The notes: generated by a model not told the origin, from the sequence alone. Counted from the first letter of the stretch, positions 21,670-33,289 are shown. The stretch: 64,000 bases of DNA from Cepaea nemoralis (GCA_014155875.1 JACEFZ010021369.1:403501-467500), one strand, 5' to 3'. Program-made: numbers and translations.

Positions 21670-21920
21670 GTAACGCGAGCTGTGGACTTTGACACTGTGA
21701 GACGATCAGTTTCAAAATTCCCAGTCATCCCAATTCGACGGTTCGAAACCAGCAACAGGTGATTTGGGAGCAAACCGTTTTGAGTTCATTTCGATGCCTT
21801 CAGGCATCGGCCGTTATGAAAGCAATGGCAAACTACTGAACCAACATTACCCAGTACATTGCAAACAGCCAATAAATTGTGAGGTTTATTACACCGTCAT
21901 GTAAAGGTCATGCCACAGAC
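21670..21920 (+). mobile_element. SINE-1 copy with good tRNA B-box
   Basis: 'acggttcgaaaccagcaaca' at 21732 matches the B-box consensus well. The core 'catcggccgttatgaaagca' and 'aaactactgaacc' follow, and the end 'ccgtcatgtaaaggtcatgc' is the family tail. Confidence 0.8.
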
Positions 21921-22074
21921 ATTTAATATATGCTAAGATTTTTAAAAAGTAAGTAAAGAATATGTTACACTGCATGTGGGCAATTATTGTTAGACCAGTA
22001 ATTCAGATTAAATAATACAGTTGTTCACTATTGATATCCATTAAATCAAAGACAAGTACCTGGCCCTGTTCCAC

Positions 22075-22560
22075 ATCTTAAAGGGCATGTGGGCATTTGG
22101 TGCTAGGCCCATATTTGTATACACCAATGGGCACTGTGTGGGTGATGGACTGATACACGTTAATATAATTAATTTCATAATTCTCTGCTCATATCCTGTG
22201 TGCGGATAACAACTATCATCGTCTTTGACAGCCTTGGCAATGAAGGTTGACAGTGGTGAATCTAAAGGAATGTCTGTCGTGAATCTTGGTTGTACATACT
22301 GAAAGTCTGTAAAAAATCCCTTGTATACGTTTTAAGGTTCATTAGACAAATTGGTTCCAGATCCTATTTTCAAAAGCCATTGAACATTTGTTGAGTAAGG
22401 TGGTCAACCGCCTTTACTTCCCAATACATTTCCTATTACCCGTTGTAAGCTCCGTAGACCTAGGAGGCCAGGTCGTCGTTTCACAAATCAGCCCAGATGC
22501 AGGTGACCTATGACCAATGACCACAGAGCCGGGCAAGCGAACGTCTAGCCACTACGTTAC
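22075..22560 (-). mobile_element. SINE-4 relic, interrupted
   Basis: The left part (22080-22150, 'tgctaggcccatatttgtat') is the 3' block and the right part (22480-22560, 'gtctagccactacgttaccg') the tRNA-like head of the family seen at 23590, 39590 and 57140. Unrelated DNA separates the two halves. Confidence 0.5.
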
Positions 22561-22589
22561 CGCAGCCAAGATTCTGCTAGCCTTTCATC

Positions 22590-23000
22590 ATCGTCAAGTG
22601 CCTTAACGAATGTCGGGGGCGATAATGCCTATCTACAAAATGCTATCAATTCATGTCTTGATTGTCTTCCCTGCAATGACGCAAGACTGCCAAGAATTGT
22701 CTCTCACTTTCTTCCTCTATCTATCTTTCCACAAATCTGTCCGGTTGTCACGAAAGTGTCTGTCTTCTCATAATGTTGTCACAAAATTATGACTGCATTT
22801 TTGTGATGTTTCTAAGCTGTATTTTGACTTAGCATTCTTCAAAATGCCAGATTCATCATCTAGACTGGCCAATGAACTTTCAGCATTCTTCTATAAAACA
22901 AAATCTCCAAGGCTTCTAAGGATTTTCCCCACGTAATTATCAATTGCCAGGATTCGCAGCCGTATGTTAAAACTGGTTCTTTTTAACATGCAATAATTAT
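22590..23000 (-). mobile_element. Decayed LINE RT C-terminal relic
   Basis: Minus-strand translation gives 'YGCESWQL', 'LEALEILFYRRMLKV' and a later 'TTGQI' block, in the order of other LINE C-termini here, but with many stops. Its group is closest to the group-3 copies. Confidence 0.55.
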
Positions 23001-23199
23001 TTGTGTAACTTTCAATGAAAAAGACGTTTGCATAAAATTTTCTTCATTTGATAGAATGTAGTTTTTTTTTCATTTTTATTTTTTTTTTTAAATCTCTGTG
23101 ATGCATATTCCAGCTGATATTGTCTTTCCATTTGTATCCTTGATGCCATAGCTCTTTTTTTCCTTAACGTTGTCCTCCATTATAGGTTTCAGTAGCTTG

Positions 23200-23345
23200 C
23201 TATGTGGCCTAGCGGACGCGTTGATGTAATGGCTATGAAGCTACACTGACAGTGGCATTAGCCATGTCGGACAAGGTTCAATACTGGCTCTCGCTGTTCT
23301 TACGGGAAGGAAAGACTGAACACTGACACTGGACATACGAGCAAT
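23200..23345 (+). mobile_element. tRNA-like SINE remnant
   Basis: 'gtggcctagcggacgcgttg' resembles an A-box region and 'acaaggttcaatactgg' a B-box. The body does not match the other SINE families clearly. The following 23350-23590 contains a poly-A run and no gene. Confidence 0.4.
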
Positions 23346-23589
23346 AGGTTCCTGCTAGGGGACTATTGTTACAAATTTCCGTATGTCGTTTGATGTGCAT
23401 TAGTACCTTGTCTTCCCCTTTGATTGTGTCTTTGACCAGCGCGCTTTGTTAAGCCAAATCGCTCTGGAGTGAGTAAGTATGTCAACGACCCTTTCCCAGG
23501 CCTTGAGGTGCACTGGGCCTACAGTTCTAGGCCCACATTTAAATGAATCACCAAAAAAAAAAAAAAAAAAGAGAAGTAGATTGTGAGCT

Positions 23590-23840
23590 TTACTGAAGCA
23601 CGACTACAAGAGACAAATTGGACGTTGCGGCCCACATTTGTATAGAGCAACATTTGGCACTCGGTCTGTGACGGGGTCAGTATCACATACTCATCAAGTA
23701 CTTCCCAAGAAATGTCCTGGTACCCATTTTAATCTCAATGAACCCAAGTAATTTTTAAAAATCTGAATCCACCCTGCTACTGATCGAACCCCTGACACCC
23801 GGACCGGCAGGCGAGCGTCAAGCCACCAAGCTGCTTGGGC
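23590..23840 (-). mobile_element. SINE-4 copy
   Basis: Read in reverse, it has a tRNA-like head ('ggtggcttgacgctcgcctg' and 'caggggttcgatcag') followed by 'gggtaccaggacatttc' and a tail near 'acaaatgtgggccgc'. Related copies lie at 39590-39838 and 57140-57370. Confidence 0.7.
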
Positions 23841-24154
23841 TCCATTTCGTTCTACAACTTCTCATTTTGTAATCCACTCCTCATCCAGAATGTTGTCAGA
23901 CTAAGCGTCTCTTTGCGTGCCTTCTTATCAACATGCAACGTGTCTGAGGGTGCAATCTCCAGCTCTGGCAGGATGCTAGTTTCAGATCAGCATGGAACGA
24001 CTCACCTCTTTATGTGACGACTCAAAGCTCGCATTCTGACGGCAGTGTCAGTCACGGAACTTATTAAATCATACCAAAATAAATGTGTCTTATCTGTTAC
24101 TAACATAGACGAGTTATCTGAATAAAGTAAGCAGAGGTAGTTGAGTTGAATTGA

Positions 24155-24730
24155 GTTGAGTCAAGAACCGACATCACTGCATTCAGGACATTCCCATACG
24201 TGCTTAGTCCCCTCGTTCAACAACTAGCGAAGAGTCATACTACTAATCGTTCCCACCGCTATCTGATTAAATGTTCTCCTGGTCTTCCCTCTCAGTTTTG
24301 AGATTCTTCCAGAACCCCTGCCGATCCCCCGCATTCTCATTCTTTCCACATATGGGTTCTCAATCTGTTCCTCCGCCTTCTCCACCTGGTCCCACAAGCA
24401 GAGGTAAAACACCCCGATTCACCCCATGATATTTTATTTCTTTGTTCGCTTGCTTTGATCTCAAGCGTAGTCTATACACGCGTAACTGCTTCTATTACAC
24501 TGGGCTGATCTTTGCGTATGGACTATCTTTCCCCACTACCAGTGTCCCTCACCATCAAGCGAACTCATTCCGACTTCAGAGGTACATGTAATCTACGCTC
24601 CTAAGATAAAGGTCGAGAAGTCAACATTTGTGTCCAGCTGACCAATATAGGGGTTGAATCCGTTACCTCGGCATCAGCACACCGTATGTTTAAGAAAGAG
24701 CCCTCTTATCCATTTCGCCAAGCTGACCTC
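24155..24730 (-). mobile_element. SINE-3 type dispersed repeat with tRNA-like head
   Basis: In reverse the head 'agcttggcgaaatggataag' and 'aacggattcaacccc' look like tRNA A- and B-boxes. The body shares blocks with 62-978 and with 14340-14525. A 62-codon open frame inside (24224-24412) is shared as sequence with the 62-978 copy but is not preserved as a frame. Confidence 0.65.
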
Positions 24731-25395
24731 GATGTTTTGGCATATGTTACTAGTCCCAAATTCTGAGACCAGTGGGCACTTGGTGGCTGATATCGTGAAT
24801 CGGAGTCCTTTATTTTCCAGGACATCTTCTGGTAATATTTTTGGTCACTTCGATCTGGGAGCTCAGGTCATTAGAAAAATAAAACTCACTCCTTGTGGAG
24901 GATTCGAACACATAATTACCGGGGCAGCTGAAGGTTCAATTACTTACCTGTGTATACCAGCATACTGAGTTGTTAACACTTCATGCATCCCCAGATATCA
25001 GCTATAAATATGTAGACATGCAACAAATGTACATAGTTTGGATGAGTAGGTAGTGACATTGAGGATTTTTGGCACTTAACATTGATGTATACAAAGCATC
25101 ATGGATCACAGAAACAAACCATAAGAGAATTGCGAGATTGTTTCAGCAGTGAAAGGACTAGGAGATAATTACATGGAAAAATCTCAACAGCATATAAAGC
25201 GTTTGAAAGCATTGCGATACTGTTTCAGCAGTGAAAGGGCTAAGAGAAAATTACATGGTAAAACACAACCTCAAATTACAGGTAGACAGACTTGGAGAGT
25301 GTATCTGAACAGACTGTGCAAACGACAATCTTATAAGACTAACATCAAATAGAATCACAAAGCATGAGATATTACGCAATCGGGGGCGGGGCAGG
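24731..25395. other. Unassigned DNA with a short direct duplication
   Basis: About 60 bases around 25130-25180 and 25210-25260 are near-repeats ('tgtttcagcagtgaaagg'). No gene was supported. The open frame at 25149-25352 lies on this duplication and has no recognised domain. Confidence 0.45.
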
Positions 25396-25620
25396 GGAAT
25401 GCCTCCGTGGCGAAGTTGTTACATCGCCTGCCTGGAAGGTCGGAAGTTCGATTCCGGACCACGTCGTTCGGTTCACCACTGCAATTTTCTTGGAGCTCCT
25501 GGGAGTCGTCGCTGAAGCTACGGAGTTAGTGCTTTGTGCGTCGCTTTCGGCAGGCCACCCAACGAAAGGGACCGAGCCTAAGTTATGAAACCCGGTGCAA
25601 TAAAGTCGGTCCTCTTGGCT
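25396..25620 (+). mobile_element. SINE-2-related tRNA-derived SINE
   Basis: It begins with an excellent tRNA-like head: 'gcctccgtggcgaagttgtt' with A-box features, then 'cggaagttcgattccggac' containing the B-box. The body block 'gctttcggcaggcc..aaagggaccgagcc' is shared with the 38869-39459 element. Folding of the head was not computed, but a functional tRNA is unlikely because the body follows directly. Confidence 0.7.
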
Positions 25621-25714
25621 TTTAAACAGTTGTAAACAAGAAGGTATTACACAATATCTATAACAGTGTTGTACCACTTGCGTGTTAAGGCGGACCTAAA
25701 GGGAAACAAAGAGA

Positions 25715-25820
25715 GTATCTCACTGTAATCTACCATGAAGTCGACAGTGCGATTAAGAAGGGTTGGTCATCTCACTGTAATCTACCATGAAGTCGACAGT
25801 GCGATTAAGGAGGGTTGGTC
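25715..25820. repeat. ~50-bp tandem duplication
   Basis: The block 'ctgtaatctaccatgaagtc' plus 'gacagtgcgattaag.agggttggtc' occurs twice in succession with one difference (aag/agg). Confidence 0.85.
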
Positions 25821-26104
25821 GTGAGACTGCGTTTCTCATTTTGTAGAAACACTGCTGATGCAAAATGCAACCAGTCATGACCAAGTCCACAGATGATAAA
25901 GAAAAGGGAACACGCAAGCAAAGCGAGAGGAAAGGACGCTCTTCTTTATGTTTCCAACTTGAATGTTTCATGTAGAAATTTAATTGTTAATTTTTTGTAC
26001 AATTTTATTGTTGACATTTTATTTTGTTTCCTTCAATTATAGTGACTTATTACATATGATACGTTTAATTTTCTGAAATACAACTGTTGTTTGCATAGGG
26101 GACA

Positions 26105-26990
26105 TGCGAATATCTTATAAGTTTCGATGAAATTTGGTCAAACGTTTCACATTTAGTTAACAAAGTTTCCTAGTTTTTTATGAGTTTTGTTTGAAATTTG
26201 GTAAAACTTGTCCAAAAATTTTCACCTTTGGTTAACACATTTTCTTACTTGACCAAGGTTTTTACCATTCGGTTAATAAAGTTTCCTACTTTTCATAAGT
26301 TCGAGTGAAGTGTGGTCAAACCTTTCACATCTGGTCAACAAAATCTCCCACTTTTCATAAGTTTGGGTGACAGTTGGCCAAACTTTTCACGTTTGGTTAA
26401 CACATTTTCCTACTTTTCATATGTTTGACTGAGATTTGTATATGTTTGGTTTGAAATTCGGCTAACCTTTTCACATTTGGTTAACGAATTTTCCTACTTT
26501 TCATAAGAGCTTTTTATAAGTCTGGTTGAAATGTAGCCAAAATTTTCACCCTCGGGCTAACAAATTGTATTACTTGGCCAAGATTTTTGCCATTTGGTTA
26601 ACAAAGTTTCCTACTTTTTATGAAGTTTGTTTGAACTTTGGCTAACCTTTTCACTTTCGTTAACAAATTTTCCTACTTGTTGATGCTTGTGGTTGAACTT
26701 TGACCAAACTTTTCACCTTTGGTTACCAAATTGTCCTACTTTTCATAAGTTTGGATGAAATTTGGCCAAAATTTTCACCTTTGATTAACAAATGTTCCTA
26801 CTTTTCATAAGTTTGACTGCGCTATTTATAAGTTTGGCTGAAATGTGACCAAAACTTTTCACATTTGGTTAACAAAGTTTCCTACTTTTCATGAGTTTGG
26901 GTGAGCTTTTTATAAGTCTGGTTGAAATGTAGCCAAAATTTTTTCCCATTTGGCTAACAAATTTTATTACTTGATTGAGATTTTTGCCCT
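26105..26990. repeat. ~62-bp AT-rich minisatellite
   Basis: About 12-14 diverged units carry 'ggttaacaaattttcctact', 'tttcataagtttgg' and 'gaaatttggccaaa.ttttcac'. Divergence and indels make the period vary. It is non-coding in all frames. Confidence 0.85.
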
Positions 26991-27230
26991 TCATTCTCTC
27001 ATCGCATGACAACTATATACACCGTAAACACTAAATATTCAACAACCAAACCGTAATTATAATCTATATACCTGTTTATTTTACAGTATTTCAGTGCATT
27101 TTACAGTGTTTCAGTACATTTTACAAGAATAATAAAAAACAAAATTCATAATGTCATTACACGAAACAGATGATGTACTATGAGCTGGTATACATAGTAT
27201 CATCACAGCATTTTATTTTCACATACAGAG

Positions 27231-28142
27231 CTATACACATTGTATGTTGTTTCTGGGTTTCTTCACACCATTGTCTGAGTAGGTTAGTTTTTCCAGCTGG
27301 TAGCCTGGTATGTATATGTCACTTGGTCTGTAGTCATAAGGCTGGTCTCCTGATTGGTGGACTGACATCTGAGTATTGTAGACAACAGGACCATCAATCA
27401 TCTGACTGTCGGGCACATCAAACATCTGGCTATTGGGCTCTTCACATAGCTGGTTGCTGGGTCATCACACATCTGACTGTAGCTGGGTTGATAACTGGTG
27501 GTATAGTATGCGTCTACTTGGTGGCTTCGTTTAGTACCCTGTTTGACTTGAGTACTGTCTTGAGTGTGTTGGACTTGATTGCTTCGGATTGGTGTCTTGT
27601 TGCACATCAAACAGCTGGCTATTGGGTTCATCACAAATCTGATTGCTGGGGTCATCACACATCTGACTGTAGCTGGGTTGAAAACTGGCGGTATAGTATG
27701 CGTCTACTTGGTGGTTTCGGTTAGTTCCTTGTTTAACTTGAGCAATGACTTGAGTGTTTTGGACTTGATGGCTTCTGGTAGTGCGTTGTTTGACATGAGC
27801 ACTGACTTGAATGTTTTGGTTACTGACTTGCTTGTCTCTGTTAGTACCTTGTTTGATTTCGTTACTGGTTTGGTTAACTTGGTTGAGTCTGTCAAACATA
27901 GCTAGGATCTCGAGATGCATGGCGCTCACCTGTTCATATTCTTGTCGAGTAAGTGTCATACCGGTCTTAGTCGGGAATTTCTGGTCGGCTTCACCTGTAA
28001 AATCTTCGGATGTGTAACGTCGTCGTTCCTCTGTAGGATGAGACATACACGCCTTATCACCACCGCCCACTGGTCTAATAGTCTCACCACTACGAGTCAT
28101 GTAGACCCAGTTAGCAGGCACAGTCTTGAGGTCTGTAGTCAT
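27231..28142 (-). pseudogene. TATA-driven Q/N/T-rich ORF with two compensating frameshifts
   Basis: ATG at 28142 opens an intact 203-codon frame (to 27531). Residues near 50-85 include FPTKTGMTLTRQEYEQV, which resembles the PTK.G..LT stretch of PC4/p15-type ssDNA-binding coactivators; this is a weak match. The rest is rich in Q, N, T and K with ~20-residue repeats (VKQGTNR, HQV). A 189-bp (63-codon) direct duplication covers 27416-27604 and 27605-27793. In the left copy the frame is lost near 27600 and regained near 27466, where GGG stands for GGGG in the other copy. The last part (27425-27231) is back in the starting frame. These could be real lesions or homopolymer errors. No introns are seen. 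The function is unknown. Confidence 0.55.
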
Positions 28143-28179
28143 CTTCTGTTCACAATGCTTGAGTGTTACCAGCCTCGGG

Positions 28180-28187
28180 TTTATATA
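28180..28187 (-). promoter_or_regulatory. TATA box for the ORF at 28142
   Basis: The minus strand reads TATATAAA, ending 38 bases before the ATG at 28142. The start of transcription would be expected about 30 bases downstream, leaving a leader of only about 10-15 bases. A TGACGTGG (CRE/bZIP-half-site-like) motif lies at 28256-28263. Consensus TATA plus a tiny leader resembles histone genes or compact mobile-element promoters. Confidence 0.55.
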
Positions 28188-28656
28188 CTAGTTTTTTTAG
28201 CCACGCGTAAAACCGGTTTCAGCCAGTTTCTTAGGTCAAGCGGTTCAGATTACGCTGACGTGGCTGTTCGTATGGCGCGACTAAGCGTTCTACTACCCGC
28301 TCCTTGACCTGATGTATGTTTGAGGTGGGTTGGAGAATGCGGGTCATGGTCGCCACATGACCTCTAGCCATGATGAAATAGATAGCGTAGAGGTCGCCGT
28401 GTTACTTGCGTTGTAGTCACTGTGAGCTACAGTCTGGGAAGTCAGAATAACAGTGCTATACATATACAGTCTCCTCACACCCACTGTAGTTTTCTTCATA
28501 TTGAGGACTGGTCAGCTATTGAAGACATGAATGTAAGTATATTACAACCATCTTGTTTTTATGTAGGTGTTTTAATACTCGTCCGGTAGTGTGGATTGAT
28601 ATTTTTTAATTTTACTTACCAGTTACCCCATGGGCATTAGACTAGCTCGTCCTCTT

Positions 28657-28860
28657 TCACTGTTGTTCTTGACTTTTTATGTACTCCATCACTTTGACTC
28701 TGTGACTGTCCCCCAGGACTGGGGTCAGAATTTGGTCCAACGCTAGTATACGCCGTTCAAAATTCACACGTTCTCTGCTTACATGGTGCCAGTTACCATT
28801 GCGATCTTCCATGCCAACTATATGAACTGTTAAGAAGTGAGGTTCAGTTGCAAAATTAAC
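28657..28860 (-). CDS. Exon 2 (last) of unrecognised 253-residue protein gene
   Basis: The minus strand has acceptor 'tcctctacag' and then a phase-0 exon of 67 codons and a stop at 28659-28657. It encodes VNFATEPHFLTVHIVGMEDRN, then a basic, helical-looking stretch (RERVNFERRILALDQIL) and ends KVMEYIKSQEQQ. The exon joins in phase with 29025. The fold and family are not recognised. The C-terminal helix-rich part seems the most ordered segment and is the best handle for a homology search. Confidence 0.7.
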   Translation of the reverse strand, partial: VNFATEPHFLTVHIVGMEDRNGNWHHVSRERVNFERRILALDQILTPVLGDSHRVKVMEYIKSQEQQ

Positions 28861-29024
28861 CTGTAGAGGAGGGGAAAAAATCACATTGAAACTTATAAGA
28901 CTTCAGCACCTAGTAGTTCATAGTGAAATAAAGAGTCCCAGATAATAGAATGTACCATTAGACACCGGAACTAACACACCTGTTCTTGGAAACTATGATC
29001 ATGACCGTTACTATTTATACATAC

Positions 29025-29582
29025 CTTACTCGTTGGGTGTTGTATTTCATCTGCTGCGATAGAGGAGCCATTTCGGAAACCAGCGGTAGGATAGTTTTCA
29101 TTCCACAAAGCATTGATTTTCTTGAGAAACTCAGAGTCTGGTCCATGACTGGTAGACAGAGGGTCAATATTTTCATCTGAAGAAGAATCATGAAGCATAT
29201 CAAGTGCTGTCTCAGACGGGTCTATGACTGTCTGACTACAAGAAGTAGGTTTCTTGCAGAACAACATGTCTAATGACAGAGCTGGGATGAAGAAACAAGA
29301 ATCACCAGTCTTCAAATCAGGTAACGTAGAAGTTGTGCTACTTTTGTCAAAACTGGCATGCTCTGGTGATCTTTGGCAGACATTATTTTGGAAACCAGTG
29401 TCTTTATTTCTCTGAGCGTGCACCGATACTAGTCTTTGGGAATGAAGCTTTTGTTCTGTGTCACATGCATTGTGAGTGGAGTCAGGAATGTTTTTCGTTT
29501 GCAAGGGTTGTACTCCATGTTTTCGTGTTTCTCTTTGACGTTTCTTTTGCTTTTTGGAAGAAGGGTGTCCTCCCTTGAACAT
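29025..29582 (-). CDS. Exon 1 of unrecognised 253-residue protein gene
   Basis: ATG at 29582 opens 186 codons ending at a donor 'AAG|gtatgt' (29025/29024), phase 0. The N-terminus is strongly basic (SSKKQKKRQRETRKH), a likely nuclear localisation signal. The middle is Ser/Thr-rich with acidic SSSDENID, then a folded-looking EFLKKINALWNENYP. The intron is 164 bp. The low-complexity, Ser-rich middle suggests a nuclear regulatory or DNA-repair/cell-cycle type protein, but that is inference only. I do not recognise the family. The four ~63-bp repeats at 29813-30040 lie 230-460 bases upstream. Confidence 0.7.
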
Positions 29583-29812
29583 TTTCTAGGTGTTGACACC
29601 ACAGATGTCAGATTTAAAATGGTTTGTAAGGTTGACTGGGGATGTAGTGAAAGTTTTATCAAAAAAGCCAACTTACCGGTAGCAAGTTGTAAAATTATGA
29701 GCTGGTTGCTGTTCACTGAGATCGGTACTTCTATTCAACCAATGGTGGTCGTCTTATACACGCTATTTGCTGACGTAGAATGACTCAACAGATTATTATG
29801 CACTGTCTGGTC

Positions 29813-30040
29813 ATGTGACCGGATGCGATTCCATCTTTGATCGGTTTTAGTCACGTGTTTCGGGTGTATCCCATAAGACACGTGACCGGCTACAGCGCCA
29901 TCTTTGATCGGTTTTAGCCCTGTGGTTGTACACTTACCCATGTAATCGAGTGCGACGCCATCTTTATCGGTTTTAGTCTTGTGTTTCGATTGTATACCTT
30001 AGACATATGACCGGAAGCAGCGCCATATTTAATCGAGTGT
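29813..30040 (-). promoter_or_regulatory. Four ~63-bp repeats with YY1-like and E-box motifs
   Basis: Each unit contains 'gcgccatctttgatcggtttt' or a variant. On the minus strand this reads AAGATGGCGC, close to the YY1 site AAGATGGCGGC, at about 29831, 29896, 29957 and 30021 (the first and last are degraded). CACGTG E-boxes stand at 29852-29857 and 29879-29884. The block lies just upstream of the gene starting at 29582, so it may act as promoter or enhancer. The promoter role is inference. Confidence 0.5.
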
Positions 30041-30299
30041 GAGAATTACCCAAGTGTCTCGACTTTATCGTTATGCTGTCAGTACACTCTGAGTCATCGT
30101 CCAGTTTTCCCCAAAGACATGTCTGAACACGTTCACGTACGTTCACTCCACCGACATAGCCGTGTGATGAATCACCCAGTTGATCATCCTCAAATGATGC
30201 CGATGATGATGATGAGCTGACGATGATGACGCTTTTTTGTTGGTGGTGGTGGGTGATGACGGTGATGGTAATCCTGCTGACACACAACACAGAAGATCA

Positions 30300-31810
30300 T
30301 GGTAGGCGTTCGTTCAGAAAGACAACGGCAACCTTTCCCAAGAAGCATGAATGCTGGGGCTGACTGCCTCGTCCTGTAAATGCAACGCATTACAACTTGA
30401 CTGCGGTATGTAATAGCCAGACACATCTATAGTACGAGGTATATCTTTGGTTGTGAAATAACACGCCAAATCATGGTGGTACACGAACAACCAAACAATG
30501 CTGGGGCTGACTGCGACGTCTTGTAGATGCATTGTATTACACCTTGACCACGCTATGTACTAGATAGACACATAACTATAGTACGAGACGTAGACTTGGT
30601 CGTGAAGTGATACGGCAAATCATGGTGGCACACGACCATCCAAACAATGTTGGGGTTGACTGCGACGTCCTGTAATAGATAGCACACACACACACACACA
30701 CACGGATGCACACACACACACACACACACGGATGTCATGATGGCATACGCGAAACCAATCAATGTTGGGCTGTCTGCAAAGTCCTGTAAATGCATTGCAT
30801 AAACAATGTTGGGGCTGACTGCGCCGTCCTGTAAAAGATAGACAACTAGTTGTTGATACACACTCTTCACCCGCACATGACCTGGCTGGTGTTCATTCAA
30901 ATTGACAATTGCAATCTTGCCCAGCACACATGAAAGTCCATAGAATATTGAGGTTGACTGCGGTGTTCTGTAATTGAACACACACACACACACGGCAGTA
31001 CACCCCCTCACGCACACACGTCTACATGCGCGCACAGTTACACACACACAAGGATATCATGATGACACACGTGCAACCAAACAATGTTCGGGTTGACTGC
31101 GACGTCCTGTAAATGATAACACATACACACACACATGCATGTGACATGACTGGCGTTTATTCAAAATGACAATTGCAAACTTGCCCAGCACACATGACAC
31201 TCCATAGAATGTTGAGGTTGACTGCGACGTCCTGTAATTGATAGCACACACACGCGCGCGAACGCACACACAGACACACACACGGCTGCCATGATGGTAC
31301 AAGGACAACCAAACAATGTTGGGGCCTGTCTGCAACTGTTGTGTAAATGCATTGCATAAACAATGTTGGGGCTGACTGCGACGTCCTGTAATAGATAGAC
31401 ATCTAGCTGGTGATACACCCTCTTCACACGCACATGACCTGGCTGGTGTTCATTCAAAATGACAATTGGCAAACTTGCCCAGCACACATGAAACTCCATA
31501 GAATGTTGAGGTTGACTGCGACGTCCTGTAATTGATAGCACACCCGCTCGCGCGCACATACACTCGGGAGTACACCCACGCACGCACACACACGCCTACA
31601 TGCGCCCACACACACACATGGCTGTCATGATGGTACAAGGGCAACCATACAATATTGGGGCTGACTGCGACGTCCTGTAATTGATAGCACACACACATGC
31701 CTGTGACATGACTACTGTTCGTTCAACAAGACAGCAGTAATCTTACCCACGAAACACAACACTCCATAGAATGGTGGGACTGACTGCGATGTCCTGTAAT
31801 TGCTAGCACA
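30300..31810 (+). repeat. Composite minisatellite built from SINE-1 3' ends and (CA)n
   Basis: About ten blocks repeat 'ttggggctgactgcgacgtc' + 'ctgtaattgatag' + (CA)n. Longer units also keep 'ttcattcaaaatgacaattg' and 'caaacttgcccagcacac', the counterpart of the SINE-1 core. It looks like a SINE 3' half that became a tandem unit. Short open frames on the reverse strand (CVCVCV, YRTSQS) come from this repeat. Confidence 0.75.
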
Positions 31811-32600
31811 CCCACGCACGCACACAGGCATGTACATACACATACGGACACCTATCCCGCGTGACCAAGTCATCAAGGCAAGTATATATAACTTACCCAC
31901 TGGAACAAGCTAATATTCCCTTCAGTCCCTGTTGTACCACGTCTTCTGATCTCTATCTGCGATAAGCATTAAAGGCCGTTGACGTTAATTGAAAATTCCC
32001 TAGGCGTTCTGGTTGACTATTATCAGATAATCTCGTACGACTGTCGCTGGCCATTGTATTTCGTGCGGGGTGTGATGGATCAGTGCGTGATCTTTGCCTG
32101 TGTGCGCAGGTACATGGTCATTCACGTAGATGTTAGTATGTAAAATGGGAAACAATTCTGGGTGAGTCAAGAGCCACGAATAGTCTCCCTTGGCATACGT
32201 TTATAATTAAGGGGTATAACTGCGGGGTTTAATAATATTACATATTTTTATAATTATCTTAGCACGTTATCGTTGTTATTAATTGAGATTCGTAGTCTTT
32301 TTATTGACATTACTATTCTACACGAAACATACAAGAAATTTTGGTGTTTAATTAAGTTTTAGGGTTAATTTGTAATAATAATGTTTGCGTGGCTAGTATA
32401 TTTTTAAATCAGATTTTCACCAAGCGCTTAATGTTGATACATGGGTCGGGACTTCTGCTGAAGCGTACAAAAGTTTATTCATCATCCAACTGTGGATACT
32501 CGGGTTAGCTCGAGTGATGGAATAAATCATTTTCTGTCATATTGGATTTAGGTCTCCTCATAGAAGGGGATCGATATCTACATGACTGGAGTTCGATCAC
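31811..32600. other. AT-rich unassigned DNA
   Basis: No gene, tandem repeat or known element was recognised between the composite repeat and the CA tract. Confidence 0.5.
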
Positions 32601-32608
32601 ACCACACA

Positions 32609-32617
32609 CCCCACCAC

Positions 32618-32656
<39 letters not shown>

Positions 32657-32750
32657 GGGACTCGAACCCGCCACCACCACCCCCGCCACCACTGCCACCC
32701 CCGCTGCCACTGCCACCATCGCCGTCCGCCGCCCCGCCCCACCCCTAGAC
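32609..32750. repeat. (CA)n followed by (CCACCACC)n-type tract
   Basis: CA repeats at 32609-32654 are followed by a C-rich CCA/CCG/CTG triplet stretch at 32668-32750. The proline/histidine-rich translations are compositional. Confidence 0.9.
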
Positions 32751-33289
32751 CGGAAGTAGTCACCCAGACCCAAGAAAATAACCGCCAAGTTCAAAATATT
32801 AAGGTCAATTGTGGTCGTAAAATATGACGAAACTAGATGGCCGGATAACCCCGCATAGAAGGATTTATCGGTGGTTTGAAACCACAAATAATAAGTCATT
32901 ACCCTCTGACATACTACTATTATTGGGAAAAATCGACAGGAAAATGACCATTCAGAAGCCACGGAGGAATCAAAAGTAGTCTGCAAAAACGAACAGAGGC
33001 GAACGAGAATGGGGATGAGTCCTGGTGATACATACATGGCTACTGACCTGGGATTTGTTACCCAGTCGGCTGTATTGAATGTAAAATGGACTGTCCTGGG
33101 TGATCATGGGAGTGACCACCTACCCTGTTCAGTATTGATTTCTTTGTCCAACTAAGTCTAAATGAATTATATTGGAGGAGATAAGACGTAGGGAAATTCT
33201 GGACATTGCAGATGTTTCTGGACAAACAGATGCATAGAAAAGATCGTCCTGCCACATTGGTACAACATACAGAGATAGCGGTTCGCCTT

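Noticed and set aside
25396..25465. Functional tRNA gene
   Set aside because: The A- and B-box regions are good, but a SINE body shared with 39.2 kb follows directly and no clean acceptor stem pairing was evident by eye.
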